A DNA stretch of 64,000 nucleotides from Vigna angularis. Its lineage: Eukaryota; Streptophyta; Magnoliopsida; Fabales; Fabaceae. Shown here one piece after another: positions 1 to 20,754 of the stretch (position 1 is the first letter of the stretch; each line of letters opens with the position of its first letter). The notes under the pieces were generated by a model. That model was not told where the DNA came from. It worked only from the letters and a program-made list of their open reading frames with translations, and did no database searches. The DNA is taken from contig NC_068973.1 of NCBI RefSeq assembly GCF_016808095.1, positions 32,792,077 through 32,856,076 on the forward strand, read 5' to 3'. Both the position numbers and the translations under genes were made by a program.

Positions 1-409
1 CGTTCGGTATTTCTTATAAACTCTTTTGAGATTGAATTCTTTCATTTGGAAAGAGTTCTAATTGAGGACAAGCGCCTTCTTGTAATATTACTATGTTTGA
101 GCGTTCGGCCAAACATAGATGTACTGAGTGTTACGCGAGAAACTGAAAATCTTGTAAACAGATATTTTGTATGTTTAGTTATTATTCAAACCATGTACCC
201 AATGTGTTTTATCCCTACGATTATTAAAGTTCCCATTATAAATTATTGATAAGTCTCAACTCTCGCTCCCATAATGAGTAGTGTTCGGTCTTACACCGAA
301 CGCTCACAAACCTTCTAATTTAGTTATCTTGATGAAACAACGTTCGTCCAACTTCAGTAGAAATTCCGTTACCGTGTTCGGTCATTGACCGACACTTAGT
401 CTTGGTATA

Positions 410-481
<72 letters not shown>

Positions 482-1712
482 AATTATTCTACGTCAATTC
501 TTTAAAGGACGCGGCACGTATTCCTTCGCCGTCTCCGACCTAGAGTCTTCCGTACATACTGTATTCTTCAAGTGTTGATCGTAGTTCACTAGAGTCAGTT
601 CATTTAACTGATTCATGTTATAAGTAACGTTCGTTACATATTGTATAATTGTGCTCGATTTCTTCTCAAATCTGAAAGTAACCCCTTCAGTCTTATTTTA
701 TTCTAGAATGAGAGATTTCACGATCTCGTTCATCTCGTTCGTCCTCGTTCTGAAGAGGGCTGAACGTTCGGTATTTGACTTCCTTGGAATGTGTGATAAA
801 AATGGTATTAACGTGAAGAATTATGAAAGATGAAACTGAGATAATTGATAATGGAAGATGAAAAGAATATGTTATGAATGAAATGTGTTGGAATTATGAA
901 CGAGCGTTCCGGGGAGGAACGACTCATGTATGAATATTGGAATTTGTAAAGTATGACTGTGGTAATGCTAAGCTGTCGATTCATCCTGATGTTCCGTGAG
1001 TACTCGTCCTCACGTAGAGGGGGTATGTCATGTGTGGGAACGGCAGGAGGTCCTAGTCCTTAGGGGTACTTTGGACAGATAGGACTAACCTCGGGTGGCA
1101 GCTGATGAGAATTCCAGTTACTACGTCACCCGGGTGCACGAACGTCGTAGCTACACAGATTTCATACAGTCCGGACGGTCGGTCTAGTAGTAGGCTTTGC
1201 TTTAATTGTATTGTTAACTTTATATGTGTATTGATGTATGAATTGTATGTTTGACAACTGAATTAAATTACATAAGCTTACCCTGTGTTTTCCTTGTGTT
1301 GTCCTGTCCTGTACGTTCGTCTTATCGTTGCGATGATCATCCATGTGGATGTGAGCAGAGGGAGACGCACTTCTTGAAGAGGCGCTGGAAGAAGAAAATT
1401 TGGAAGATGCGAACCTCATCGAAGTTGAAGTAAAGGCCGAACAATAGCGCGTTCGGTTAATTGTTTAGTGTGTTTAGTGTAATGGGTAGTTCGACCACCT
1501 TTACTTTATTAGAAATGACCGTTCGGTAAATCCCTTTTGTAAACCGTTCGGTCAGTATCGTTCTAATAGTATAGTTTATGTTTGAACTCTTACTGTGTAC
1601 TGTGCGTTCGGTCTAAGCCGTACGTTTTCTTTAATGTAAGACTGAGTTGATATATTACTAATGATAATCATTTCTATTGTATGGTTATTACTGTATTTTT
1701 GGGGATGTTACA
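1..1712. repeat. LTR of a Ty3-gypsy-like retrotransposon (partial, 5' end outside window)
   Basis: The stretch is less AT-rich than the DNA after it and contains many copies of the word CGTTCGGT. It ends with GGGGATGTTACA at 1701-1712, after which base composition switches abruptly to AT-rich DNA. A TGTAACATCCC...GGGATGTTACA terminal inverted pair is common in legume gypsy LTRs (family knowledge), so I read 1712 as an LTR end. A short open stretch rich in Glu codons near 1350-1440 on the + strand weakly suggests + orientation. No gag or pol domain is visible here, so it is either a solo LTR or one LTR of an element lying to the left. Confidence 0.5.
412..471. repeat. (AT)n microsatellite
   Basis: An uninterrupted AT dinucleotide array of about 60 bp inside the LTR-like region. 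Confidence 0.95.
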
Positions 1713-10300
<8,588 letters not shown>

Positions 10301-10319
10301 AATAAAGACTCATTAAACT

Positions 10320-10910
10320 TAATGATCTAGATACATGTATTGATATGAGATTCGGACGAGTTATGCACTTGTGGTGGTTTCTATTACTTTACAAAGTCTT
10401 TGTCAATGAGTTTCATCCTACCATACACAAGGTTAGTTGTTAACATCTTTGTTCAAGGTAAAACTCCTAGAATAGAACATCCTACTCCTCTCATTACATA
10501 TCACTCTCTTCTCTACTTGAGATTGGATAGTTATTAGAGTGATATGATAACTTTCAATATTGATACTAGATATCACTACATACTTGATGAAACGCCACCA
10601 TAAACACAAAATTCATTGAATTATGCTAAACACATATACAATACTCATTCATCTCAATATCATACATGAATAAACATCATAATACTCTTAGACATGCATA
10701 AGGTATAAATTGCATTCTATCTCAAGAAACCAAAGAAGAAGACAATTCAAACATACACATTAGCACTTAGAGGTGGCGCCCAGTGCTAGACTTCTCACAA
10801 AAGATGACGATCAACTACACTCAACGGTATCATGTTACCGCTCAAAGCCAAAACATTCGTAAAACTAGGCACTTAACATCACCATGGCACCGCTCAACAC
10901 TATACCAAAT
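10320..10910. repeat. Possible degraded retrotransposon-derived sequence
   Basis: This block is less AT-rich than its surroundings and has several fairly ordered segments, including GGTGGCGCCCAGTGCTAG near 10772-10789. The wording resembles degraded legume LTR sequence, but I could not find termini, a primer site or a TSD. The call rests on resemblance only. Confidence 0.25.
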
Positions 10911-13119
10911 ATCAGACCTATATTTTGTACTTTTTAATAAAACTTATACATGTTCAATTGATCAAAATAGTACTTTTTCTCAGTGAATTAGTTTAAAACA
11001 GTTTTAAATATGAAAATTCGTACCAGTTAACCAAATATTCATATTATAACTTTCTTAAACACACAAAATCAAATTCAAACCAACATGTTAACAATGGAAT
11101 ATTCCAAAAAAATTGTCAATTTATCAAAGTCCATCATATAACAAAAAACATATAATTTATGAGTTTAACCACAAATGAACAAGTCATACTCAACATACAA
11201 TTCAATCATCTAATTAATTCACCATACAATCATACAATTCTATATTTTCAAATATACATAACTTAAAATAATGTAATTAGCTTCCTTTACTAAAAAAAAT
11301 AGACCAAACTTGTTATAAGTTTAATTTAACCAGGAGAGGTTAAATATTTAATAAAAATTATTTAAAATTTAATTTATCTATAACTATAAAAGGGGATTGC
11401 ATTTAATAATTATTTGATAATTGTTTTTTTATCATTTTACTGTTAATTTTGTTTATATCAATATAATCTATTTTTATGCATTTAAATTTATTTATTTTTA
11501 AATTATAATATTTTTTATTTTAATTATTATTAGAAAATTTATTTTTTATTTTTTAATTATCATGAAATAAAGGTGGGCATATATGGTACTAGTTTGAGAA
11601 TTAAAAGTACTATACTCTGATTATTTTTAATTTTTTTCCTTCTCCTGAATAAAAAGTAAAATTAATCTCAATATTTTTTATTTAATTATTTTTTATTTTT
11701 TCCCTTTCCTCCTTCATAGAAATAATTATAAAATATTTAAACTAACAATAATTTATATTTACTTACACATCCCACATCAATATTTATTTAATTTAAACCA
11801 CTTTGTTCTAATATTTATTCTATTATTCAAAGATCGAAATTTTAAATTACACTTTTTACTTTTATTTTTATGAATTTTCCTTCCCATTTTGAAAAAAATT
11901 AGAAAAAACATAAAACTGAAAAATCATATATTATTTGATCATCAGGAAGTTAAAGTTTAGTCTAAATTTAATCTTTTATAAACCGAATTCTCAACTTACT
12001 GAATAAAATGTCTATCTTAATAATTAAAATTGAAAATTTCATTTTAAAATGGGTATATTTTGAAAAGAAAAATCAATATATCTCAGTAATTCCTTTAATT
12101 TGAAATTTTGTTATTCTTTTTTTAGAGTTTCTTTTAAATATTGATTTTCAGAAAGTATTTCCAAATTGTGTGAAAACTTTAAGTATGTATTAAAACTTTG
12201 ACACCTTCAGAAAGTAACTTTTAGAATGTGTTAAAAGTTTAATTCATTTTCAAAAAAATAAAAAAAAGAGTGTTTCAGGTAAAAAAATAAAAAATGTATT
12301 AATAAAATTAAGAAGTGTAAATAACAATATTCGTGACTTTATTCTAGGCGGTCATTAGTATGTTTATTATTTGCTCATAATTGTGCTTTCACTTTAGTTT
12401 TGTTTGGGCTTTGAGTTGACTTGCTAAACTAGGCCTTATGTATTATTAGTATGATGTGCGGGTATTAATCAATAGGGGTGCGAGTAGTAAACGCCTAATC
12501 AAACTCTAGGTTTGGGCTACTGCAACCATTACATAAGTTGGGTTGTAGGCTTAAATAAAGTTGATTTCAGTACAACAACTTGTCAGAATTGTTATAGTTT
12601 AAATAACGATGGATAAAACCAAAACTCGGAGGAATCAGCCGTGCCCACACAACAACAAATCAACATTCTCTCTTTCACTCCTCCACCCCCACACCACATT
12701 CTCTCTTTCCCTTCCTTGTTCCTTTCCTTTTTTTTTTTAATTTATTTTCCGTTTTCGGTGCATCTATCCACTAAGAGGTGAGATGAGTTTTCCTTGAGGA
12801 TGTGACTTATTCATTTCCAGAGGGGTGTAGTCGTTTGAAACTTTCCTGCTCTATTCCGTGGCTGGAAATCATGTTGGTTTCTTCTTCTTCTTTAATACTT
12901 TGCATGCATTTGGTTGCTGTTGAGGTGTTGTGTGAACATGTTGTTAAATTTGTGTTTGTTTGGTTTGTTGTATTTGGAGGTGTTATGTGAAAAAAATAGG
13001 AGAAGAGATTGTTGAAGACCTTGAACGAATATTGGATATCCGTCCACGGATATGGGTATCTGTTGAAGGGGAAACGGATCCTCATATCCGTTGGCCTTCT
13101 ATATTTATTTTTTTTTGTT
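10911..13119. other. Intergenic DNA upstream of the NAR1 fragment
   Basis: AT-rich to about 12350, then more balanced. A pyrimidine-rich patch at 12660-12740 looks like a plant 5' UTR but leads to no recognisable coding exon. At 13030-13090 there is a short run of GGATATCC/ATATCCG words like those in common plant dispersed repeats. No gene is supported. Confidence 0.5.
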
Positions 13120-13601
13120 TATGCAGAAACAATTTTCTGATATGCTGCTAAAACACTTTTTGGAAGACAAATGAATGATTCTTTGACCTTTAGACACATC
13201 AGGAATTCAAATTTTCAGGAAGTGACTCTAGAGGTTAAGGGAAAAATAGTGTTGAAATTTGCTATGTGTTATGGTTTTCGAAACCTACATAACATTGTAC
13301 GAAAACTTAAAACTGGGAAATGTGATTATCATTTCCTAGAAATCATGGCATGCCCTTCAGGTTGCTTAAATGGGGGAGGTCAAACTAAACCAATTTCAGG
13401 ATAGTCTCCCAAAGAACTGAGTAGTTGTTAGAATCAGTTTACATGGAAAATGTTTTGGCAGCATCACCATTTGACAATCCCATTATTAAAGGCTTATATG
13501 ACAAGTGGCTTAAGCAGCCAGGTTCTGTGAAAGTTAGGAGATACATGCATACCCAATATCATCCTCTTGAGAAAAGCATTACTTCTCAGTTGCATAATTG
13601 A
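13120..13601 (+). pseudogene. NAR1: NAR1 (cytosolic Fe-S assembly, iron-hydrogenase-like) 3' fragment, broken
   Basis: Translation of about 160 codons matches the C-terminal part of NAR1/NARFL, the [FeFe]-hydrogenase-like factor that helps load iron-sulfur clusters onto cytosolic and nuclear proteins in the CIA pathway. Recognisable stretches include AAKTLFGRQ, EVTLEVKGK, KFAMCYGFRNL, the conserved cysteine motif MACPSGCLNGGGQ, and the C-terminal HTQYHPLEKSITSQLHN. The copy is broken: an in-frame TGA at 13138-13140, a TAG at 13402-13404, and a one-base loss near 13422 that shifts the frame for the last 60 codons. Everything N-terminal is missing. A T-rich tract ending in TATGCAG at the left edge could be a former splice acceptor, which would suggest a genomic rather than a processed fragment, but this is not decisive. 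Other frames in the region are shadows. Confidence 0.82.
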
Positions 13602-14374
13602 TAAGACGTTGAAATTGAATATTTTCATATTGTTTCCTCTCGAGGTCATTTTATGATATTATAAGGGGATGATTACTTAAATCCCTGTTTTGGCTCCTTA
13701 TGAATATTTTTGCATACTGGAGTCGTCCAATTTTGGTAGTGAACAGATCTTTTAATGTATATACACCCTTTTTGATATGCTTCTATTTAGATAGAAATAA
13801 ATTACACATTTTGTAATTTACTACATGGACCTCAGCTTTGTTGTTCCAGGAGGTCCTATGTTGCTTTTTATTAGGGTCTACTAGGTTCTTAATAAATTAT
13901 TCCTTCATGACATGTGTCAGTGTGCGTGATTGATGAGAGGACGTGTGACAATGTCTGTTATTGTAGCACAAACCATATCTGTCATGTGAATATCTATTAA
14001 CGGAACTCTCATTCCTTCAATCACAGTAGTTTAATTTTTACTGAGGGGTATTTGTGGAATATGGTGGTGTAAGGAGAAACACTCTGTTGGATCCATCAGA
14101 TGATATACTTACAAGTAATTTTTTAAATTGAATAAGCATTTTATGCATTATTAACTCGTAAACTCGCTCAAAGAATTACATTTGCTATCGATCTCATCTG
14201 TTTTATTTTAAATTTGCATATTTCTGTTACTAAAAGTCGTTGGAAGAAATAAGTGTCAATATTTAAGATGAATTCTTATAAAATATATACAAATTAATAT
14301 ATAAAATAAATCGATTTGATATGTGAGAAACTATATTGAAAATTCTACATTAAATACAAACAAGACCAATTTAC

Positions 14375-14376
<2 letters not shown>

Positions 14377-14443
<67 letters not shown>
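14377..14443. repeat. (AT)n microsatellite
   Basis: A perfect TA dinucleotide array of about 67 bp. Confidence 0.95.
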
Positions 14444-14445
<2 letters not shown>

Positions 14446-15304
14446 CCAAACTTCACTTTATATATTATATAAATTTTAATTTTGAGCTAAAGAGTTAAAT
14501 TTTATATTATATTAAAGGAAAATCCGTACCCCAAATTTAGAGCAAACTCTCAATTATTATCTGAAACTAAAAATAGTAAAAAAAAACAAAAAAAAAACCA
14601 CCAACCTAAAAATGTCTCTATCGAAACAAAGATAAAAAATAAGATTCAAACTATATGATGAATATTTTAGTTTTATTTGGTGGCATGGTTGGAGAAGATT
14701 GAGAAGAGAAATAATTGGAAGGAGCTTACGTAGTTGAAGAAGGCACTTATGTATATTAAAAAGTTAATAGAGTTTTGAATGGTTAGAAATAAAATTAAAA
14801 GTGTTGAATTAGTTGAAGATGACGACTGAAAGAGACAGAAAAACTAGCTTCAATTGTTATTCATTTTCTAACTTGGGAAAAAAGAAGAGCAGATTATGAC
14901 CTCTTTCAGTGTTTCATCACCTTTTTCGTTTATAAATTTATCTCATAGCAGAACCGTCTTAAAATCATATTGTTTCAAATCTCCTACATCATTCGGTGTC
15001 TCCTAAATTTTTGGAGTATCCACCTTATCGAAACATCCATTTTATAGCAATTGGATAACTTTAAAAGTTAGTGTAGTAGATAACTACTTCTAGTTACTAC
15101 GCCTAACATTTTTCTTTCCATTCTTTCAAACCAAATTTCTATCTTTCTACTACTTTTCTAGGAAAAAGAAATTCTGATCCATTATATTTAATAAATATAT
15201 ATTATTTAGGAATTGAAATCTAAAAAATGTTTAAATATGGATTTCTTTTTCAACCTATTTTCTTTAAGACAAAATTATAAAGAATATCAATTTAAAAATG
15301 GATA

Positions 15305-15347
<43 letters not shown>

Positions 15348-15569
15348 GTTTACTAATTTATATATCAAAATTTAATTGACAAAAATATCCTTATATATTA
15401 AAAAAGATATATTCAAATATAAAGGTATTTTAATAATTTTTATTTTTAATTCAAAATAAATATATAGAAAAATCATAAATTTTTCAAACATCCTTAATAT
15501 AACTTTTAAAATTCATAATATATAAGAGATATTTTTATCAACTAAATTTTAGTATTCTAAGTTAACAAA

Positions 15570-15571
<2 letters not shown>

Positions 15572-15613
<42 letters not shown>
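15572..15613. repeat. (AT)n microsatellite
   Basis: A perfect AT dinucleotide array. A second array lies 230 bp to the left at 15312-15344. Confidence 0.95.
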
Positions 15614-15616
<3 letters not shown>

Positions 15617-18600
15617 CTCTAACGTATGATGAGAACACATTAACTTTTTATAAAAAAAAAAAATTCAAATTATTACTTTAATTGATTTAAGAGGAAGTCA
15701 TCCTGTATATTCTAGAAACACTTATTTTTACATCTACAGTAATAATTTTTCTTTAAAAAAAAAGGAAGAAATCTTAATAAAATAATAATATAACAAGTTA
15801 CTTGTTATATCTCCTTTACATATATTCAAAAACAAATTTATGTTAGATTTGAGGTGTTTATGTGTACACGTAAACTTCTAAAACTTATATACTGTACTAT
15901 AAATGCACCCTTATCAATATTTAGTTTGAGCTAACAAAGTATGTTAAATCATTTCTTATATTAGAGTTGGCAATCTATATCATATATTAAATTTTCCGAA
16001 TTATTAGTTACTGGACTTCTAAATTTCTTCAACTTTGATTTCATTCTTTTCTTTGTCGACCTTTTGTTCTTTTTTTATCACTAGTTTTCTTATGACACAA
16101 GAAAATATAGGTTGATCTTGGTATGTAAATAATTAATTTGAGTATAATTTGTATATTATCTTATAGTAAAGGAGTTGTAAAATTGGTCAAATATAATTTT
16201 TTTTTAAAAAATAAAAAGATTGTGAGTTTAACTTTTTCATTAAAAAAATAAACAACTAACATCTAACAATAAAAAAAAAACTTAATAATTTGAACAATTT
16301 TACCATCAAAACTTATGTGGATTTCGAACTCTCTTTTTTTTTTTGTCAACATTAATTTTCTTTAAACTATTAACTATTTCTGGTCATAATATGTGAAAAC
16401 GAAGATCAGAAAGTTTAGAACATGGCTAGAATTAATCAAATAAACATTTCCCTTAATAACATTTTCGCACTAATTGTAATGAGATGCATGTATAACTTTT
16501 TTTTGTTGAACTTTTAAATCCTCCTCACACAAAATCATCCGTAAATGTATTGAAATTTTCAAAATAACAAAGTCAGTTTGCCCTTCTTTCAACTTTTTTC
16601 AGACCTTTATATATATATTTTAAGATCTCTTTCTTTCATCATTTTTTAATTTGCAGTATTTACGCTTTTCATAAGTTCAGTGTTAATTATTATATACGTC
16701 CCTCCTTACTTCTAAGTTAGAATAACCTTTTATAAATATAATGTTCTTTACATTATTTTAATGAACACTCTTACCTACTAAATAGTGGAATTCTTTTTTC
16801 TTCAACCAGCTTTTTTAACATTAATCTGTCAGTTTTAATATATGACATTGTTTTGTTTTTTGTTTTTACTTTTGTTATCAATTATATTAGTCAAAAATTA
16901 ATTTTAAATTATATGAATCACACTTACAAACAGGTAAAAAATAACTAAATAGAAATGGGATAAATTTTATTAATTGATTTCTTGGAGTGGTTTGATTGTT
17001 TTTCTTTCCCAGAAATTTGTTGATTTCATTATTTTGTTCCTCAATGGGTTGAAAACCAATTAATGCTCAATCATTGGTTTTTGTTCAACAACTCCAAAAA
17101 TATTTTTACCTGCCAATGTTTTATTTTTCATCATTTCCGTGATTTCTCATTGAATTTTATTTCAAATCCTAAGTCTGTTTCGATCCTAATTTTTATTTGT
17201 AGAGTTGAATTTGGTCGTTTCAATAAATAGGATTTGCCGTTCATTTTGTTTTACGTGTTTTGAATGATTATTTAATATCAACTTTCCTACAAGTTTCAAA
17301 TACCACTAAACCAAACAAAACTGGACTCGTATTATATATACTTTTGCAAGAAAAAACAAATCTTAATTAGAAATGTTAGAAAATTTATAATTTCTTTTAT
17401 TGGGCTAACTTTATCAACTCAGAGTTGTAAATATTTGAGGCAGGTTTAGTTCAAGAAAATATACCTTTTAATTTTAATTTTTAACTAACAAGCACAAAAG
17501 TGTCACCTTTTCACTGCTTAAGTGTTTGAAATTTGAGTGGAAATTAAAAAAACAAAAATATTATTTAACATACCTAAATCTTTTATATTTATTTGATATT
17601 ATCTTTCTTTAATTTTTTTTTTGAAAAAATACAAAAATTTATATTTTTATTACTATTTTATCTTTGTATTATATTCTGTGTTAAATAAATGTAAAATTGT
17701 ATTATAATATCAATATTCGAAACTAAATTATAGAATTTTGTCATAATATTTGATCAGAACAACATAAAGTGAGATCCGTTAATAAATAAATATAAATATC
17801 TTGTTTTAATAAAATCGAAGAACAATAAAAAAAAACATGTTATAACAAAAATTTCTAACATGTTAAATTTCTTTTGTAGTGACTTAAGTGTTTGAGTAAA
17901 TTAAATTTAAAGTGGTCTATAGTTAGTGTGTAGAATTTGAAAGTTGGAAAGTTTAATGAAAATTATTTAATATTAGTATATTATTAGAGTTTAATGGAAA
18001 GTTTAATGAAACTAATCATATATATTTAATGTATTATTTATTTTAAAATTTTGTTTTGTTTTACTTTTAACAAGCAACTGAGAAAATAAAAAAAGAAATA
18101 AATATTTAAATTACACTTAATTTCGATTATTAAATAATGTAGGAATAAAAACAGAAACAAATCTTTATATATTAATAATACTGTGTGTAGTTTCTGTTTT
18201 TTTTTTTCATTTGGAGCTGAAACAAAAGTGATTAGATAAAATTAATGTTATTGAAGAAGATCTAAAATCATTGGCTCTCTCCCATTTGGTATTCGACAAT
18301 GGATTCAAGTATTTATTCCGGCATCTTTTACTTAATTTAGATCCTTCCTTTTATTGATTTGTTTTGCATGTATCTAATTATTTATTGTGGTGTTCTAAAT
18401 TCAAATGGACCTATTTTTTATTTTAAATAATTTTTTAGATGAAATTAGAGTTTTAGAATTTTTAAATGTAATTAATTTTATTATAGTTTTCAGTAATTAT
18501 ATTATTTTTTATTATGTCCTTTTTATTTTAAAAGTCATTTATTTAAATACATTTTTTTAATGAATATTAATTAAATTAAATTTTATTTATATTTTAAAAG

Positions 18601-19606
18601 TTTAAATTCTTTTATCTTTGTTTAAATTGCTACACTGAATTTTTTACATTTTTATTAGTTTCCACAGAACATTAATAATTAAATGTTTATTACTTTAATT
18701 TGCAATATTTATTTGTTTTTAATTTAAAGTACGTAAAAAAATTAAAAGTAGCACAAGATAAAAAGAAATTAAGAATAATTAATAAATGTATTAAAATAGA
18801 AGAAAATACGCTATAAATTATGAAATAATTGAATTTGAGCTTACCAAATATACATCCATTACCTTATGATATGAATTTATAAAGACTCGGTAAATCATTA
18901 TATACAGAGTATTTTGGCTCCATTCCCTGCTACATCAATTACACACAATTTTGTTTTTTGCATCCATTAGGAAATGAAATGAGAATTTCGTTAAAAAAAA
19001 TTTCTCTTTATTATTTAGATTCTTCCGATCTACAATAATACTTTAGGTTAGGTATATACGCATAATACACTAATATTAACACTGATATATTATTTGCTTG
19101 TGTATGTCAAATTCTTTGGCAGCTTTTGAATGGTTTATTAAGTAAGGTTTTGAAAATTTCATATTTTTGTCTCTATTACTATTATTTTATCCAAATGTTT
19201 TTTATTAATATTATTTTTTCACCCCATCAGACTTGCTCTTGCTGTTTCCAAAGGTAAAATCTGAAATCATCCATGGATGTTTGAAATGGTCGGAAGGATA
19301 GGACAGGTGACGAAAGGAGGACATTCTTAAATAAAGAAAAAAAATATACGTTATCAAGAATGTTTGAAAAAATAAATTAACAATTGTTGAATAGAAATTT
19401 AAAAATAAAAGCTTTATCCTGTTCTGAAAACTTTATGTAGTCGCAAAGTCTACGTAGACTCCTAATTTTTCTTGGCCACCATAATCCAAACTCTTACGGT
19501 ACCGTTTTGGGCACCTTCTTTCTGCAACGTCAACCACCAAAGCATTAATTACTCGGAGACTCAAAACTCAACAGAAGAAAACTGATCAGAGGAGGAATCA
19601 GCGGCC

Positions 19607-19631
19607 ATGAATGGTAGCTACTATTAATTAG
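19607..19631 (+). promoter_or_regulatory. Two overlapping minimal upstream ORFs before the ATL start
   Basis: ATG at 19607 opens a six-codon frame ending in TAA at 19625-19627. ATG at 19611 opens a second six-codon frame ending in TAG at 19629-19631. Both lie 40-65 bp upstream of the ATL start at 19672. If the transcript begins upstream of them they would be met first by scanning ribosomes and could damp translation. Transcript start is not known from sequence. Confidence 0.4.
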
Positions 19632-19671
19632 GACCAAAATCTTCAAACCAAACACTCAAATTCAAACTCTC

Positions 19672-20754
19672 ATGATCACTCTGCCACTCACCACCTTCCA
19701 CCATGACCTTTTCCTTTTTTACTGTTATTTTATTCTCCTCACGCACTTTCCGCCACCGGCCACCGCGCAGCTTCCCAACGACCACACGCCACCGCCGCCG
19801 CTGGACCGCTTATCCAAGCTGAAGTTCGACAAGTCCATGGCCATCGTTCTGGTGATTCTGGTGGCGGTGTTCTTCTTCCTCGGGTTCCTCTCCGTGTACA
19901 CGCGCCAGTGCGCGGAGCGAAGTATGCGAGGGAGGTTCGACCTGTCCATCTCGATCACGCGTCGGCCACGTGGTCTTGACCGCGAAATCATCGAGACCTT
20001 CCCCACCTTCGTCTACTCCACCGTGAAGAGCCTCAAGATAGGACGCGCCACGCTGGAATGCGCCGTGTGCCTGAACGAGTTCGAGGAGGCGGAAACGCTG
20101 CGTTTGATACCCAAGTGCAGCCACGTGTTCCACCCAGAGTGCATCGACGCGTGGCTCGCCAATCACTCCACTTGTCCCGTCTGTCGTGCCAACCTTGTCC
20201 CCAAACCCGACGACCCCTCCTTTGTTTCCATCCCAATCCCGGATCCGGTTCAACCCGTTTTAAACTCCCCGGTCCAACCCGAGCCCGCGGTTTCTCCCAA
20301 GCCCAATGATTTCATTAATCGCAACCGTTCACCGCGGTCAAGGTCAACGGGTTTCAGCATCGCCAGCTTGATTCCACGATCTCACTCGACGGGTCACTCG
20401 CTGGTTCAACCGGGAGAGAATTGCGAGCGGTTCACTCTGCGTTTGCCCGAGGAAGTGCGGAACCAGCTGATGACTTCTACGACGCTGAGTCGCACCAAGA
20501 GTTGCGGCTTGAGCCTGGGATTCACGCGCGAGAACAGTGGGAGGAGGGGTTACAGGACCAGAAGCGTTGGTCACAGTCTTAGTCCTCACGTGACAAGAGG
20601 CATGGGTGGCAGCAGCAGCAGCCCTCACGTGCGGGGACACGACAGACGGTGGTTTTTTCAGAGCCCTCCGGCAAAGGACTCCATTAAGGAAGATGTCGGC
20701 GAACGTTCTTCGGATCGGCTTTTCTCGGAGACCACGAAGGATACTGAGAATTAA
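19672..20754 (+). CDS. ATL-family RING-H2 E3 ubiquitin ligase (ATL6/ATL31-like)
   Basis: A single-exon protein of 360 residues, probably a membrane-anchored ubiquitin ligase. Residues 1-33 are hydrophobic and end in PATAQ, like a signal peptide. Residues 56-76 form a transmembrane helix. The family GLD motif is at 101-103. The RING-H2 finger spans 130-171 with ligands C130, C133, C149, H151, H154, C157, C168, C171. Its spacing C-x2-C-x15-C-x-H-x2-H-x2-C-x10-C-x2-C and W161 are those of ATLs. The C-terminal tail (about 180-360) is Ser/Arg/Pro-rich and carries four R-[ST]-x-S-x-G-x-S repeats at 222-229, 236-243, 274-281 and 295-302. Length, lack of introns and a basic Ser-rich tail fit the ATL6/ATL31 group, which in Arabidopsis acts in carbon/nitrogen response and defence and binds 14-3-3 proteins (family knowledge). 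The coding region is much richer in GC than its flanks. The minus-strand open frames are shadows. Confidence 0.93.
   Translation: MITLPLTTFHHDLFLFYCYFILLTHFPPPATAQLPNDHTPPPPLDRLSKLKFDKSMAIVLVILVAVFFFLGFLSVYTRQCAERSMRGRFDLSISITRRPRGLDREIIETFPTFVYSTVKSLKIGRATLECAVCLNEFEEAETLRLIPKCSHVFHPECIDAWLANHSTCPVCRANLVPKPDDPSFVSIPIPDPVQPVLNSPVQPEPAVSPKPNDFINRNRSPRSRSTGFSIASLIPRSHSTGHSLVQPGENCERFTLRLPEEVRNQLMTSTTLSRTKSCGLSLGFTRENSGRRGYRTRSVGHSLSPHVTRGMGGSSSSPHVRGHDRRWFFQSPPAKDSIKEDVGERSSDRLFSETTKDTEN

Larger units (their letters stand above)
13602..19606. other. AT-rich intergenic DNA, no gene recognised
   Basis: About 6 kb. The first 500 bp is less AT-rich and may be former NAR1 3' flank. After that come (AT)n arrays at 14377-14443, 15312-15344 and 15572-15613 and featureless AT-rich DNA. 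The last 200 bp before 19607 is more balanced and is the likely proximal promoter and 5' UTR of the ATL gene. Confidence 0.6.

Noticed and set aside
12802..13085. Overlapping 62- and 92-codon open frames on both strands
   Set aside because: No similarity to NAR1 N-terminal sequence or any family I know, and it includes a dispersed-repeat-like ATATCCG patch.
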